From the NCBI GenBank assembly GCA_963693085.1, contig OY856409.1, forward strand, positions 1,166,821,249-1,166,885,248: a stretch of DNA of 64,000 bases, given 5' to 3'. A program made the translations under genes and the position numbers. The notes under the pieces were generated by a model. That model had not been told where the DNA came from and did no database searches. It worked only from the letters and a program-made list of their open reading frames with translations. Positions 11,240 to 24,492 of this stretch are shown piece after piece. Numbering within the stretch: position 1 is the first letter of the stretch; each line of letters starts with the position of its first letter. The stretch comes from Alisma plantago-aquatica (Eukaryota > Streptophyta > Magnoliopsida > Alismatales > Alismataceae).

Positions 11240-11477
11240 GACCGGTGCATCCTAGTCACTAGGGTTCCACTTGCATGGTGAACTAATGCAACTCAGAGTA
11301 GGCTTGAGTGTATGATTTAGTGGGGGAGGGAGGAACTTCCATAGTTTTCCTGGTTGAGGGTTGTGAGGAAAAATATTAGGGAAAGCAATGAACTTGCTTG
11401 GTTGTGGTGCTTGGTAGTAATATTTAGCCTTGGAGGGATGAGTACAGAGTGATATTCATGTCTTATGAGGTTCTCTT
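11240..11477. repeat. tandem unit, copy 2, first piece
   Basis: It matches 7000-7235 (shared: GTGGGGG, GGAAAGCAATG, TTGTGGTGCTTG, TTATGAGGTT). It is cut at 11,477 by the LTR of the large copia. The continuation, TTCTATTTGACAAGAAG, is found 42.7 kb away at 54,225, exactly where the same copia family's other LTR ends. Confidence 0.65.
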
Positions 11478-13209
11478 TGTAGGGAAATATGGCATCATAT
11501 GTGACAATATAAATAAAAAAAATTATTGCCATATTCCTGTTAGACAACAGATTGCATCAACAACTAAGAATTGGGAAGAAAGATTGCAAGGCATATAACA
11601 GGTCTTGGGTCAAGTCCATCAACTATCCTTACTACAGTGTGCTTCTTTCTCAAGTTTCACCTGGACGACTGTTGGCGGCAACCACCTGGTCTAGAACCAT
11701 GGACGACGGTTGACGACATCATCCTAGCAAGTGACAAAGGCCTCCTCACCTCTATGTAGTCCACGCGGACCACCAGGAACTCCTTTCGTTCTCTTAGAAT
11801 AGACAAGAAGGAGTTATCCCTTCTAGTTAGCATGCTAGCATCGACTTGGTCTTTCTTTTTGTCTCTACCTTGTTGTCCATCCCTTTGATAAGTAAGACTT
11901 TCTTGGGTTCTCACGTTATTACAACTGTTAGAAGACAATAATTGTCAAAGTTTGTTATTGTGTCTTTGAAAACCTCGAGTACCCCTCTATTTGTAGGAGG
12001 GTTATGTGTCCTATTCATAATCAAATTGGCTTTCCATATTCAATTAATGCACAACATGATGTTAACATCAATCCTTGATCCAATCTCATTGATCAAAAAA
12101 TGGATCAGTTCACTATGTGAACCAGTTGTTTCAGAGTTCCGATTGCCAATCTTGTTTATATTGAATCTCTAACACTTAAGTAATCAAGTTTAAACTAGAT
12201 TCATAACTAAACTCCTTTTCCAGGTGTATCTTGTGCGTGTGACCCTATAGGTCCCAAATTACATTAGCAGTGAATGTCTGTAACAAATTTATGACATCAC
12301 AAGTAATGAGAAGTATCTAACAAAACATCATTTCTACCCAAGTAATTGGAAAGTTGGAGAACAACTTCAACCTACAATATGTGATTAGTGTTATAGTGAT
12401 CATGCAGTTCTTTTGTCTCAGGTATCCAGATTGAACTCGAGGCATGGAATCATCACCCTCTTCAATGCTCAACCCATTATCCTTGAATTAGATCATACTA
12501 TCTAAGATACATGTGAGTTCGATATCACATATTGTCTCACATGAGCATGGCCTTGCATTTCTAGATCTCACTTATCAAGTGGCCAGGATTTCAACTCGAG
12601 TAGAGGGAAAAATCCCATCTACATCACTCACACTCATCCCCATGTGTCACAATAGTATCGAAGCATCACCTTTATGGTAGCCCTTATTCAAGGTCATATT
12701 GGATGATGTCAAACTACATTAAACGACATGTAATGAGTGTAGTGATTTCAGGTCTAATAACCACAATCACAACCTATTATTATGAGAGATGATTTTGACT
12801 ACCATACAATAGTTTCCATGCATCACTTTCAAGATGGGTCTATGTGATGCACTATTCTCTACAAGTATCTATGTGTTTTGTTTGATATCATGTTTCATGA
12901 CTAATGAGATTTCATCATCAACCAACACACACTCTAGTCTTATGTGTTACTATTGTCTATCAACTTCCACATTAACAACCAACTGGCATATACTCTTAAC
13001 ATCTGTATGATATCATTGTTTAGGTCCTCAACCTGAAGACATACATCATTGAGTAACATCATTCTTTAGAAATATATTATGTTATATCATTATCTCATAA
13101 CTAAATAAAACAGAATAAATAAAATTGCCTTTTATTATTAATCAAATCATTTATAAGATATGATATTACGATCATCATATGATTGACTCTTTGGGCATAC
13201 ATACCAATA
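11478..13209 (-). repeat. 3' LTR of the large copia
   Basis: It runs from TGTAGGGAAATATGG at 11,478 to ATACCAATA at 13,209 (in sense, start TATTGGTATG, with one base changed from TGTTGGTATG). It is 1732 bp long. It aligns along its whole length to the solo LTR at 55,375-63,798 (without the CACTA) and in its right 770 bp to 53,445-54,219. Shared words include CCCCTCTATTT, GTGACCCTATAGGTCCCA and GGGCATACATACCAA. Short open frames inside it are not genes. Confidence 0.75.
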
Positions 13210-13211
13210 GA

Positions 13212-13220
13212 CTCCCACTT
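13212..13220 (-). other. polypurine tract of the large copia
   Basis: The minus strand reads CAAGTGGGAGTC immediately before the LTR. CAAGTGGGAG is the classic copia plus-strand primer, and its position fixes the LTR start at 13,209. Confidence 0.8.
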
Positions 13221-13389
13221 GCACTCATAGCCAATCACCCATGAACTTAATCCCAAGTGACCTAACATAGCCTTCATGGTTCTACTATGAAAGTGCTTAT
13301 ATCAAGGGGTTAGCCACATTTCTTTTAGTTGGTACTCTGTAAATCATCATATCTCCTCATTGTATGATCTTGTCTGAGATGGAACCGTC

Positions 13390-14540
13390 GTTGTTTTTGC
13401 TTTGAAGTTTTACATGATATGGGTTCCTTACCTTGTGCAATAGCTCCATTGTTGTCACAATATTTCTCTACTACATCACTGATGCTCAGAACCACCCCAA
13501 GTTAAGAAATGAACTTCTTGATTCAAACAACCTCCTTTGTTGCATTGGATGAAACAATATACTCAGCCTCTATTGTGGAATAAAAAATTGTCTCTTACTT
13601 GTAACTCTTAAGAGCATAGTACATAACATTGTGTATATGATAGATCCAACTACAGATGCATATGGATTCTTACTCATGTGCTCCCATTCTTTACAAGAAC
13701 TAGGACATTGAGCTCTAGAGATACTAACACCATGAGAAATGGGTAAGTTTCCTTTCTTTGGGATCTTCATGTTGAACCTTTTCATCACCCTTTCAATGTA
13801 TGTGCTCTAGCTTAGGCCAAGAATCCTTCTATATCTATCTCTATAGATCTTGATTCCTAAGACATAGGATGCTTTGCCTAAGTCCTTCATAGAAAATGTA
13901 TTTCCTGACCAAGTCTTTACCATATGTAAATTAGGGATGTCATTTACCATCAATAGTATGCCAAATGTATACAATATGATGAATACAATCATGTTTCCAC
14001 CAATCTTCTTCTAAACACATGGTTAATCTTCATTTTTACTAAAGCCTAACTCTTTGACTATTTCATCAAATCCAACATTCCAACTCTGAGATGCTTACTT
14101 CAATCCATAGATTTATCTTTGTATCTTATAAACTTTATTTGCATCCTTTAGATTTATAAAACCCTTGAGTTGTGTCATGCACACATCCTCAAGAACATTC
14201 CTGTTAAGGAATACGATTTTAACATTCATCTACCAAATCTCATAGTCTTGATAAGTTGCAATGCAAGCATGATCCTGATGGATTTGGCCACGATAGTCAG
14301 AGAAAAGGTTTGATCATAGTCAACACCTTGAACTTGTCTGAAACCCTTTGCAACCAATCGACCTTTGTAAGTTTGTGCATTACTATCCATGTTAGTCTTC
14401 TTCTTAAAAACCCAGTTGCACCCTGTGGGTTTTACCCCTTTAGGTGGATCCACCAAGGTCCATGGCGTGTTTTTGTACATGAATTCCATCTCATATCTCA
14501 TGGCCTCAAGCTATTTCTTACATTTTGGTCCCTTAACAAC
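13390..14540 (-). pseudogene. copia reverse transcriptase and RNase H
   Basis: From right to left: TPWTLVDPPKGVKPTGCNWV and YKGRLVAKGF (14,226-14,501), the start of the copia polymerase; FIILY followed by TFG where catalytic YVDD should be (13,807-13,992), so both catalytic Asp residues are lost; MKRFNM and MSKNPYASVVGSIIYTMLCT (13,570-13,788); then T-I-E-A-E-Y and the D-N-N-G of RNase H (13,390-13,570). Stops and frame changes separate the parts. The enzyme once copied element RNA into DNA in the virus-like particle and cannot do so now. Confidence 0.85.
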
Positions 14541-15816
14541 TTCTAGGTAGGTCGTTGGCTCATCATCAATGATCGGCTCATCACCTTCATGAGTCACAAG
14601 ATAAGCAAATGTTTCTGGCTCAAGGTGTGTCCTACTAGATCTGCGAGGTTCCTCTATTACTTGAGGAATTTCATATTCACAATAGTTTTTGACTCTTTAT
14701 GCTCCTCTTATACCTCTACAGGTTCAATGTTTTCTGTTTGGTCTCGAACTTCTTCTTCATTCTACTTTCCTCCCACTAATTCCTTTGGAAATGAATTCTT
14801 TTTCTTGGAATACAACAACCCTGGAAACAATCACTTTATTGTCAGATGGAGTATAAAAGTGATATCCTTTGGTTTCCTTAGCATATCAAACAAAATAACA
14901 TTATCCAGATTCGGGTCCAAGTTTTTTGGGAAATTGTTTTCTCACATATGTTTCACATCCTTTCTTCATAAAAGACACATTGGGACACTTCCCATACCAT
15001 ATCTCATATGCTACCTTTTAAACCGTTTTAGATGGTATGTAGTTTAGTGTAAATGCTACAATTTCTAGATCATAACCCCAGAAGGAAATAAGAAGATCAT
15101 CAAAACTCATCATTGATCCCACCACATATATAAATGTGTGATTCTTTCTTTCTAACACACCATTATGTTGTGGTGTTCCAGGTGGATTTTGTTGTGATAC
15201 GATACCATGGTCTTGAAGAAGGTCCTCAAACTCTTAGCTTAATTATTCTCCACCTCGATTAGAATGAAGTGCCTTAATAATATTACCAAGTTGGTTTTGT
15301 ACTTCATTCATGAAATCCTTGAAGTTTTGAAGAGTTTCTAACTTATGTTTCATCAAGTAAACATAATCATACCTAACTAATTCATTAGACAATGTAATGA
15401 AGTGTTGACAACCACATCTTGCATTTTTTTTAAAAGGGCCACATACATCAGTATGTATGAGTCCTAATAGATCACTCTCCCTCACTGTTACCAATGAAGG
15501 GAGGTTTTGTCATCTTGTCTAACAAACAAGATTACATGTCTCTATTGATTTGAAATTAAAAGAATATAGATATCCATCTTTACGGAGTATATAAATGTGT
15601 TTCTCATTGATGTGCCCTAGACAACAATTCCAGCAATAATCGTTTGGTATTTACATTATAAACATTTGTCTTTAGACCTAGCAAATAAAGACCATAATAC
15701 ATTGCATCACTTCCACAAAAGATCTCATCTTTTCAAATAGAAAATTGACCATTCTTTATATGAAATTCATATCCATCCTTGTCCATACCAGATGCAAAAT
15801 AATATTTCTATTGATG
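14541..15816 (-). pseudogene. copia integrase region, cut by gypsy insertion
   Basis: At 15,243-15,494 the frame gives SDLLGLIHTDVCGPF, which starts the integrase catalytic core, and ends in ALHSNRGGE. At about 15,050-15,200 comes H-N-V-V-L-E-R-K-N with the catalytic Glu, then SFWGYDLEIVAFTLN. From 15,500 to 15,816 lies the GAG-pre-integrase part. It stops at 15,816 where a 12.5-kb gypsy begins, and resumes at 28,318. The stretch 14,541-14,960 is the poorly conserved linker between integrase and polymerase. Confidence 0.8.
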
Positions 15817-15821
15817 GAAGG

Positions 15822-18800
15822 TGTGGCAACACATCCCACTATCACACATATAGCGAGGTGTTACGTGAAATTGTGCAGAAAACACCATAACCACAGATTA
15901 CCAAAAACACGGGTTAATTAAAACCGATTGCGGAAAACAGATAAACTGTGAAACTATTACATATAAGTCCTCCTCCTACAAGGAAACATGTAGTAAAAAC
16001 AATTACGAGTCTTGATACGTGTCCACAGCTTAGAAGGTCAGTTGTTAAGTCATCACATGAGTTCATCACCTGTTATATATACATAGAGGCCCACATCTGG
16101 CCAGCAGCAGGATATACAAAGGATCAACAACCATGCATCGTGAAACAACGTCAAAACGCTCCTAAGGACCTGATAGTACATGGATGACTCTAGACTCTAC
16201 TACAAAACATCCAAAATAGTAGCATATCCATTTCTTGCCTTCTATTGCTCATCTTGCTGCTCGGCCGCAACTCCGCGACCACCACCATGCCTAGAACGAA
16301 CACCTGAAAACCATCGGGGTGAGACAATTGAACATTGTCCCAACGAGAAACATAACTCCCCGCCGAAACTATAAAACCAGAAGGGTAAAGCAACAACAAT
16401 AGATAACCAGTAAAATGTAGAATAATAGCAGTATATATAACAAGGCTATGCATACCATCATGCTTACCAGGAGGTTCATAAGACATATGATCACTTATCT
16501 CTTATGGGACATGATTGACAAGATAAGGTTCATAAGATCTTTTCACATAACATGAGGAACGTATAGGTAACTGCATGTATAACAAGATTAACTGCACAAG
16601 CAAGGCCTCAACCAATGTTCTGTGTTTTGCCATAAGCAATAAATACTATTCGGCTGGATTACATATTATTATTATTATGCCATGAGGAAGTGAGCCGTAC
16701 CACTCAGATCCAACCTTCGGTTGCGAAACCCAAAGTCGGTGCCATACAAGGTCAAATGGAAGAGCCGGACTCCACGACCTTCCACCTCGTAGTCAATATA
16801 CGAGTACAACACAAGCAAGACCGCAGTCTCATTCTTAAGTGGCCTCAGCCACAGGGTCAGCTCCATAGGCTACCCATCCTCTAGCCCGCCTCGGTACAGG
16901 TCTCAGCACTAGTATATCTGAGCCATGGGCCGGTTCACCATGCTCCGAGCTATGAATGCATTCATGCTCCCATATCACATATCCTGAGCCATGGGTCTGT
17001 TCACCATGCTCTAATCATATCCTGAGTCTGCAACCGTGGCTGCACTCGAATCCTCACTATTTTAGGTTAGGTGAAACCTCGCATATTCAACAATATGCGC
17101 TCCGGGTTACCCATAGGAGAACCCGTTTCACCATAACCAGCTCCTGACGATGATGGATCTATGGCCAGGGCAAACTACATGATATATTCCACTGTGATTA
17201 ATTAGTATCTTTTATATGGATTGCAAGATTCAACCAAGTTGTATAACATGCAAACTATAACAAAAATAAACAACATAAAACTCAATGTTATGCTTTTATT
17301 GTAATCACATCATCCCGATTCACCACAAGGATCCAACATTACATGTTATCACTTGGCCTCTTGCCAATCACCTAGATCCATCTCAAGGATCATCATATTG
17401 CCATAGGATCTCAATCCCTCATCATATGCTGCCACTGTCTCTCAAGGCTTACATCATCAACATGAGATAGCAATCCCAAGGACTCTAGTCAAATACATCA
17501 TACAGGTTATATCATTACCAAGAGTAACCATTACAACAGAGTTACTCAACATATATATACCTCATAGCCCTTTACCTGGCTATGCATCTGTAAGAGACAT
17601 GCATGGTTAGTATACATAATCATTATGAATAGCTTAGAAGTTCATATTATCAACATAGGGTGGCATTGATGCTTTATCAATCATGTCTCAACATATAGGC
17701 CATATCATTAAGTAGAGCATTTAGGTGATTACCAATTCCTTAGCACTTAAACAGATGATTCAATATGATCTCATGCGTGTGTAAAGTCATGATAAGTTAA
17801 ATGGACAAGCTTTACCATAAAGATTACCCTTAAGCACATTACGAGTCACCATTAAGCCAACGTGATACATACACAAGGTTTAGCATAGATGTGGTCTACT
17901 TGTATCATACATATCCAGGGTTACTGTCAAACTAAACGTGATGCAAGAACAACATATCAGTTTCTATAAAGGGCAAGACCCTCACCAAAGCAACCAACAC
18001 CCTCACCATAGGTGATATCGGGCAGCACTTGGGTATAACGCGCAACACTACGTCGTGCTCTTCATGCATCTCGGTAACGCTGTGTCGTGCAGGGTGTAAT
18101 GTGTTCTCATGCATGTCGGGCATCCACCTATATCGGGCACCAAGGTATCGTGCAACAGGAGACAACATGCAACGTTGAGCTATCAAAACAAGGACTGGGG
18201 TGACGCCCGTCACCAGGTCACATAACGGGCTAGCAACCTCCACACCTCGACGACACCAAGCTATATCTAAGACAGGTGTGTCAGGCAGGGTACTCTACAA
18301 GAAGAAACACCTAAAGATGTAACTCAAACAGCCCGCAGCCAACCTATCCATGGTCTAACGGCCGTCACAGAGTAAGGACTGTGGTGTGACGCCCGTCACA
18401 GGGACCAAAAGGTATCATCCTCCACATCCACCGTATCGGGCAAGATATAACTCCCCAAGGTCATCACCATCCTCAAGCACAAGTGCACTAAACCCTAATG
18501 GGTCAAGAAGATGGCTCACCTCTCAACTAAGAGAGAGGGTCTCACACATGTCTTACCACCAAATGGGAAACACAAGGAGCAACCCTAGCAAAGTTCACAA
18601 CCACCACAAGCTCACTCTTCAAGTCCAAGGGGAGAGGAGGGTGTTGCTCAAGCTACTAGATCACAAGCTCACCTCTCAACTTAAACGAGAGAGGAGTGTT
18701 GCTCATGATACTAGAATTCAGGCTCACTCCTCAAGACCTAGGAGAGAAGAGAGTGTTTCTCACCAAGAACCCTAGAACACAAGGTTCGACGAACAAGGTG

Positions 18801-19656
18801 CAACTAAGCAAGGAACTAAACTAGCAACATGCATAGCCGATATGATCATAAGAAGCATAAAAGAACATGAAAGAAGGTAGTATAGTTAGGGTTAGGAGTT
18901 ATGCAACCCGCCTTAAGCAAGCTCCAAGCTCCTAGCACCAAGGAAGAAGAAAGCTCCAAGACAGGATCGGCCACCAAGAAAGCTCTTCCAAGGGTGTCGT
19001 GCACCAAGGGAGAGGGGAAACAAAGAGACTAAAAGGATCCCTAGCAAGAGGAAAAGAACTCATATATAGAAGGAAATGGAGGGGAAACCAAGGTAAGATA
19101 TGGTAAGGTGTCGCCCACCTAGGGACACTTGTCGAAGAGCACAAGCCATGACTCTAACATGTCATAACCACATGTCCAAGGCTATTGCCATATGCAAGCA
19201 TCAAGCACCAAGTGTCCACTAGTGGTGACACAAACAAGGTCAAAGATGGTCAAAGCTTCATGGGCGACACACCACCACTCCTCCAGGCCAACACACTCCC
19301 ACATTGGGCGACACAGCCTGGGCGACACAAACACTCCTGGCCGACACAAGGGCCCAAAGAAGTAAAAGTAAGCTCGACAAAGCCCACCAAGGCTCAACCA
19401 AGCCCAAAGGAACTCAAGCAATGAGCCCAAACCTTCCTCTCAACACTAGAGGAAGCAAGGAGAGGGAGGAACACCTCTCAAGGTGGCAAACTTGCTCACA
19501 AACCCTAGACTTGGGTTAATTGCAAGTAGCACCTCCAACTCTCAACAAGGCACCAACAAACCCTAATCACCACTAAAGGTGATTAGCAAGTAACTAAACA
19601 TCAGGTTTAAGCAAAGCAAATAGGGTAAACCCTAAATGGAGGTCAGGGTCCTTACA
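15822..19656 (-). repeat. 3' LTR of the 12.5-kb gypsy element
   Basis: At 3.8 kb this is a very long LTR. It shares a block with the LTR at 47,061-52,228: GTGAGACAATTGAA, then ATTGTCCCA-CGAG (16,318-16,345); TATGCC-TGAGGA (16,677); GGAGAGCCGG-like AGAGCCGGA (16,761); and GGATCTATGGCCAGGGC (17,154). Short inverted words, GTGACGCCCGTCAC, occur near 18,200 and 18,393. Open frames such as 18,386-18,775 are conserved in the second LTR only because the LTRs are copies. Confidence 0.9.
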
Positions 19657-19666
19657 AACTAACCCT

Positions 19667-22600
19667 CTACAAAGGGATTTTGTCCCCAAAATCTGAAGAG
19701 AAAAGTGAGGGATACTTCCTCCTCAACTCTTCCTCAAGCTCCCACGTGACTTCCTCAACGCCACGATGATGCCAAAGAACCTTTAAAAGAACCAGGTCCT
19801 TCCTTTTCAGCTTCTTAACTCTTCTGTCAAGGATCATCATAGGAACTTCCTCATAGGTCACATCTTCATCAAGCTCAACTTCGACTGGATGTATCAGTGC
19901 TACCGAATCCGGATGACTTTTCTTCAGCATACTGATATGGAACACTGGATGTAACTTCTGCAACTCTGGCAGTAGCTCCAACTCATAAGCTACTTTGCCA
20001 ACATGTGCTATGACTGGGTATGTCCCCATATACCTGGGTGCGAGCTTACCCTTCCGTCCAAATCTTAACACACCTTTCCACGGCGAGACTTTAAGATACA
20101 CTTTGTCTCCTATCTGGAACTCCAAGGGTCGTCGGCGATTGTCTGCGTAAGACTTCTGCCTATCCTGTGCCGCCTTCAACTGTTGCTGTATCACTTTGAT
20201 CTTCTCTGTTGTCTGTTGTACTAACTCAGGACCCAAAAGCTGATACTCACCAGACTCATACCAAAATAATGAAGATCTGCACTTCTTGCCATATAAAGCC
20301 TCATAAGGAGCCATGTCAATGCTCCGTTGATAACTATTGTTGTAGGCAAACTCTATCAAACTGAGATGTACATCCCAACTGCCTAAGAACTACAAAACAC
20401 AAGCTCGAAGGAGATCCTCCAGAATTTGGATAGTCCTCTCAGACTGTCCATCTGTCTGCGGGTGGAAGGCGGTATTGAACCTCAATTGCGTTCCCAACGC
20501 TTTATGTAACTGTTCCCAGAAATGACTCGTGAACTGAGGACCTCTGTCAGAAACTATCGTCGCTGTAACACCATGCAAGTGTACTATCTCATCCATGTAT
20601 ACTTGAGCGAGCCTCTCGGCTGTATATGTCGTCTTTATGAGTAGGAAATGGGCAGGCTTCGTTAATCTATCCCCTATCACCCAAATGGAATCATGATTCC
20701 TAGTTGTCCTAGGTAGACCAACTATGAAATCCATGGTTATATGATCCCATTTCCACTATGGTATCGGCAAGGGTTGCAACGTACCTACCGACTTCTGATG
20801 TTCAGCCTTGACTTGTTGACAAACCACACATCTTGCCACGAACTCAGCTACATCTTTCTTCAAACCGGGCCACCAATATAAGTCCTTCAGACTATGATAC
20901 ATCTTGGTGACACCTGGATGCATAGCATACATCGGCATGTGTGCTTCCTCGAGCACTAACTTCCTCAGATCATCAACCTCTGGAACCACCATCCTATCAC
21001 GATAGCAAACTAGCCCATCCTCGGATTCATGGAACCCATCACGCTTTTTGCTGTCAAACTCTGATCTGATCAACTGTATCGCATCATCGGTTTGCTTTGC
21101 ATCTTTGATCTACTGTCTCAGCGTAGGATTGACTTGCATCTGTGCTAAAAGTCCAGCCAATGAGGAAACTTCCATCTGTACATTCATTTGTCGCAAAGAG
21201 ACAAACATATCTCACCTATGGCATACCAGGGAACTCAATTGTGCCTTCTTTGAAGAAAGAGAAGAAAACTTTCGGCTAAGCACATCGGCTACCACATTCG
21301 CCTTACCAGGATGATACTCGATGGTAAAGTCGTAATCATTGATCAAATCCATCCATCGACGATGTCGCATGTTTAACTCATGCTGCGAAAAGATGTACTT
21401 CAGATTCTTATGATCTGTAAAGATCTGACACACTTCCCCATAAAGACAGTGTCTCCAAATCTTTAATGCATGAACTACTGCTGCCAACTCTAAGTCATGA
21501 GTCGGATAGTTCTCCTCATGTTTCTTAAGCTGTCGCAAAGCAAAAGAAACCACATGATTTTCCTGCATCAGCACACAACCTAAACCTTTCTTGGAAGCAT
21601 CATAGAAAACAACATAGCCCTTTCCAGACTCTGGCAAGATCAACACTGGAGCACTGGTCAGCTTCTCCTTCAAACTTTGGAAAGCTTGTAGGCAACAATC
21701 ATCCCAGACAAAAGGTACATTCTTTCTAGTCAACCTTGTCATCGGCAACGCGATCGCACTGAAATCCTTGATAAACCTCCTGTAGTATCCTGCTAAACCC
21801 AGGAATCTATGAACTTTTGTCAGCGTCTTCGGCTACTCCCACTCTGCAACGGACTCCACCTTCCTCGGATCTACTTTAACTCCTTCTGCAGATATCACAT
21901 GACCCAAGAAAGTCACTTCTTCCAACCAGAACTCACATTTACTGAACTTGGCATACAGCTGATGTTGGTGAAAAAGAGTCAACGCTCGTCGAAGATGTTT
22001 CTCATGCTCTTGCCTGTCCCGACTATAGATCAAGATGTCATCTATAAAGACAACAACAAACTGATCTAGAAACGGATGGAACACTCTGTTCATTAAATCT
22101 ATGAAAGCAGCAGGTGCATTGGTTAGTCTGAACGGCATAACCACAAACTCGAAGTGACCATACCTCATCCTAAAAGCTGACTTTCGTATGTCATCCGCCT
22201 AAATCCTCAAATGATGATATCCATACCGTAGATCGATCTTTGAAAACATTGTAGCACCACACAACTGATCGAACAGATCATCTATCCTTGGTAACGGGTA
22301 CTTGTTCTTGATCGTGACTTTGTTCAACTTCCGATAGTCTATACATAGCCGCATCGATCCGTCCTTCTTCTTGACAAACAACACTGGAGCACCCCAAGGC
22401 GATGTACTTGGTCAGACGAAACCTTTCTCCAACAACTCTTGTAACTACTTCTTAAGCTCTGCCATCTCTACTGGAGCCATCCTATATGGTGTTTGTGCAA
22501 CTGGCTGTGTTCCTGGAACCAGATTGATCTTAAAATCAATCTCTCGGGGTGGAGGAACACCAGGAAACTCATCAGGAAACACATCAGCAAACTCTCAGAC

Positions 22601-24367
22601 AACTGACACCTCCTAGAGACTAGGACCTTTCGCCTTGGTAGCCACAACGGTATCCACCACGTGAGCTAAGAATGCCTCACATCCTTGTCGTAGAAACTTC
22701 TCTACCACCATGGCTGATACTAGAGACGTCAAAAGAATCTTCCTATCTCCTTGGAAGATCCACTTCTCTCCAGCATCATCAAACACAGCCTGTTTGGAAC
22801 CACAATCCAAAACCACCTTATGCTTTTCTAAGGTATCCATCCCAAGGATAACATCAAAACCATGCATATCAAGTGGTAGGAGATCCACTTAAATGCTGTG
22901 TCCCGAAAAATACAAGACGCAAGATGGACACTCTTCTCAAAGTATCGAGGAACCATCAAGAGGGGTTTCTAACAACAAGCTATCCTTGTTATGACTAACA
23001 TGTAAACGACAGTTTTCAAGCATACTATAGGCGATAAAAGAGTGTGTAGCACCCGGGTCAACCAGAACAGATATAAAGCAAGAAGAAGACATATCAAAAT
23101 GAAATAACTCCATCTGACCTGTCACCACTCTCAGGTTGACTATCGCCTCCGACTGACTCATAGCATAGAATCGAGCTGTTGCTTTCTATCCACGCCCTCT
23201 GCTTCCTTGAGAAGATGATCCGGCTTGTGATGCTTGACCATGTCCTCACCCTCTACTACTACTGGGCTTCTGTCTATCTGATCCTTGTTGATTCTGTCTT
23301 GGCTGCTGCGTCACTTCAACATCTTTATTTGGGCAATGTGACTTGAGATGCCCGGTCTGACCACAAAGATAGCATGCCCTATCTTCGAACTGTGGCCTAG
23401 ATGGCCCTGTCACTGCCACTGAAGTTGTACTATGTGCTTTTGATGGCGAAGAAACATAACCTCTTCCCTTACTCGGAGACCACTACGACGGTGTACTGGA
23501 ACCTCTCATCACAAAAGATGCTGAAAACCTTGGCTTCTTGAAGCCACCAAACCTCTGTCCCTGGAACTGAGCAGGCCTTTTGTGAGACATAGATTCTCTT
23601 TTCTCCCTTACTGATCGTTCGATCCTCCGAACATATTCCACAAACGTAGCAAACTGCTCACGGTTCTCCAACGCAGAAACATGTGTTGTCACCTCAGAAC
23701 TCAGACCTTTCTCGAAACGTCTGATCCGCTCCTCATCTGTTGCTGCCATGTGAGGACAAAACCTCAACAAATCCATGAACTTAGCCTCATACTCAGTGAT
23801 ATTCATTGCTCCTTGGCGTAAACGCTCGAACTGACTGATCTTCTCATCCAAATACGTCTTCAGGAAGTATCTGCTGACAAACTCACGCCAGAAAACTTCC
23901 CAACCGATCACCTCACCAGGCCGCTTCTCCTCCTCAATGGTTCACCAGTGACCAGCACTACCCTTCACAAGGTAGACAGTGTGCTTTACTTTGTCTGCTT
24001 TGGGGATGTCGAGGATCTGGAAAGCCTTCTCAAGATTTGTTAGCCACAGATCTGCATCCGTTGGATCAGCCGTTCTAGCATAGTTCGAAGCTCTGACTCG
24101 GCGAAGCCGCTCAAAGGTCTTCCCAATACCCGATGTTTCACCATGGGGAGCTTATGCTCTCGGCGGAGGCACTGGCAATCGCTCAACCATGAGATTCATC
24201 GTAGCCATCATTTGCCCCAAAAGCTGTTGATAGGCAGGGTGTTCAAGAATGGTTGGGTCAGGTTGGGGGACCTCAGGCACCCGATCTTCATGTGCCTACC
24301 CAAAAGCTCCATCAACTGATGCAGCATCGCTGTTCTCAGAAGCGTGTTCTTCATGGTTTCCAGACAT
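19667..24367 (-). pseudogene. gypsy gag-pol, one frame with about eighteen nonsense codons
   Basis: Gag begins at ATG 24,367. Domains in order on the minus strand: gag capsid (about 23,500-24,100), CCHC knuckle CYLCGQTGHLKSHC (23,333-23,374), protease with D-P-G-A-T-H-S-F (near 23,050), reverse transcriptase with F-I-D-D-I-L (Asp pair 22,037-22,042), RNase H with D-A-S-K-K-G-L-G (near 21,600), integrase zinc finger ending CVVCQ (near 20,830), catalytic core with TMDFIVGLP, SDRGPQFTS and [10 protein letters not shown] (20,730-20,440), and a chromodomain-like end VLWHHRGVEEVTWELEEELR (near 19,720). All open pieces lie in the same frame, so no net frameshift has occurred over 4.7 kb. Stops include 24,296, 24,152, 23,942, 23,483, 22,937, 22,613, 22,199, 21,833, 21,212, 20,756 and 20,390. 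Confidence 0.92.
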
Positions 24368-24476
24368 CTTGGCTTTTTTTCCGCTGAGGGAAGAAGATGA
24401 TTGTAAGAAAATCTAGAAAACTCATAAGAACAGACTCAACCTAGTCCTAAATCCCTGTAGACTCAGCGAACCTAGG

Positions 24477-24488
24477 GCTCTGATACCA
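24477..24488 (-). other. primer-binding site, initiator tRNA-Met
   Basis: The minus strand reads TGGTATCAGAGC four bases inside the 5' LTR, a perfect 12-base match to the plant initiator tRNA-Met end. Confidence 0.92.
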
Positions 24489-24492
24489 AACT

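Noticed and set aside
18386..18775. Conserved 129-codon frame, also at 27,057-27,494
   Set aside because: Both lie in the two LTRs of one element; likeness comes from LTR duplication, and the start and end differ between copies.
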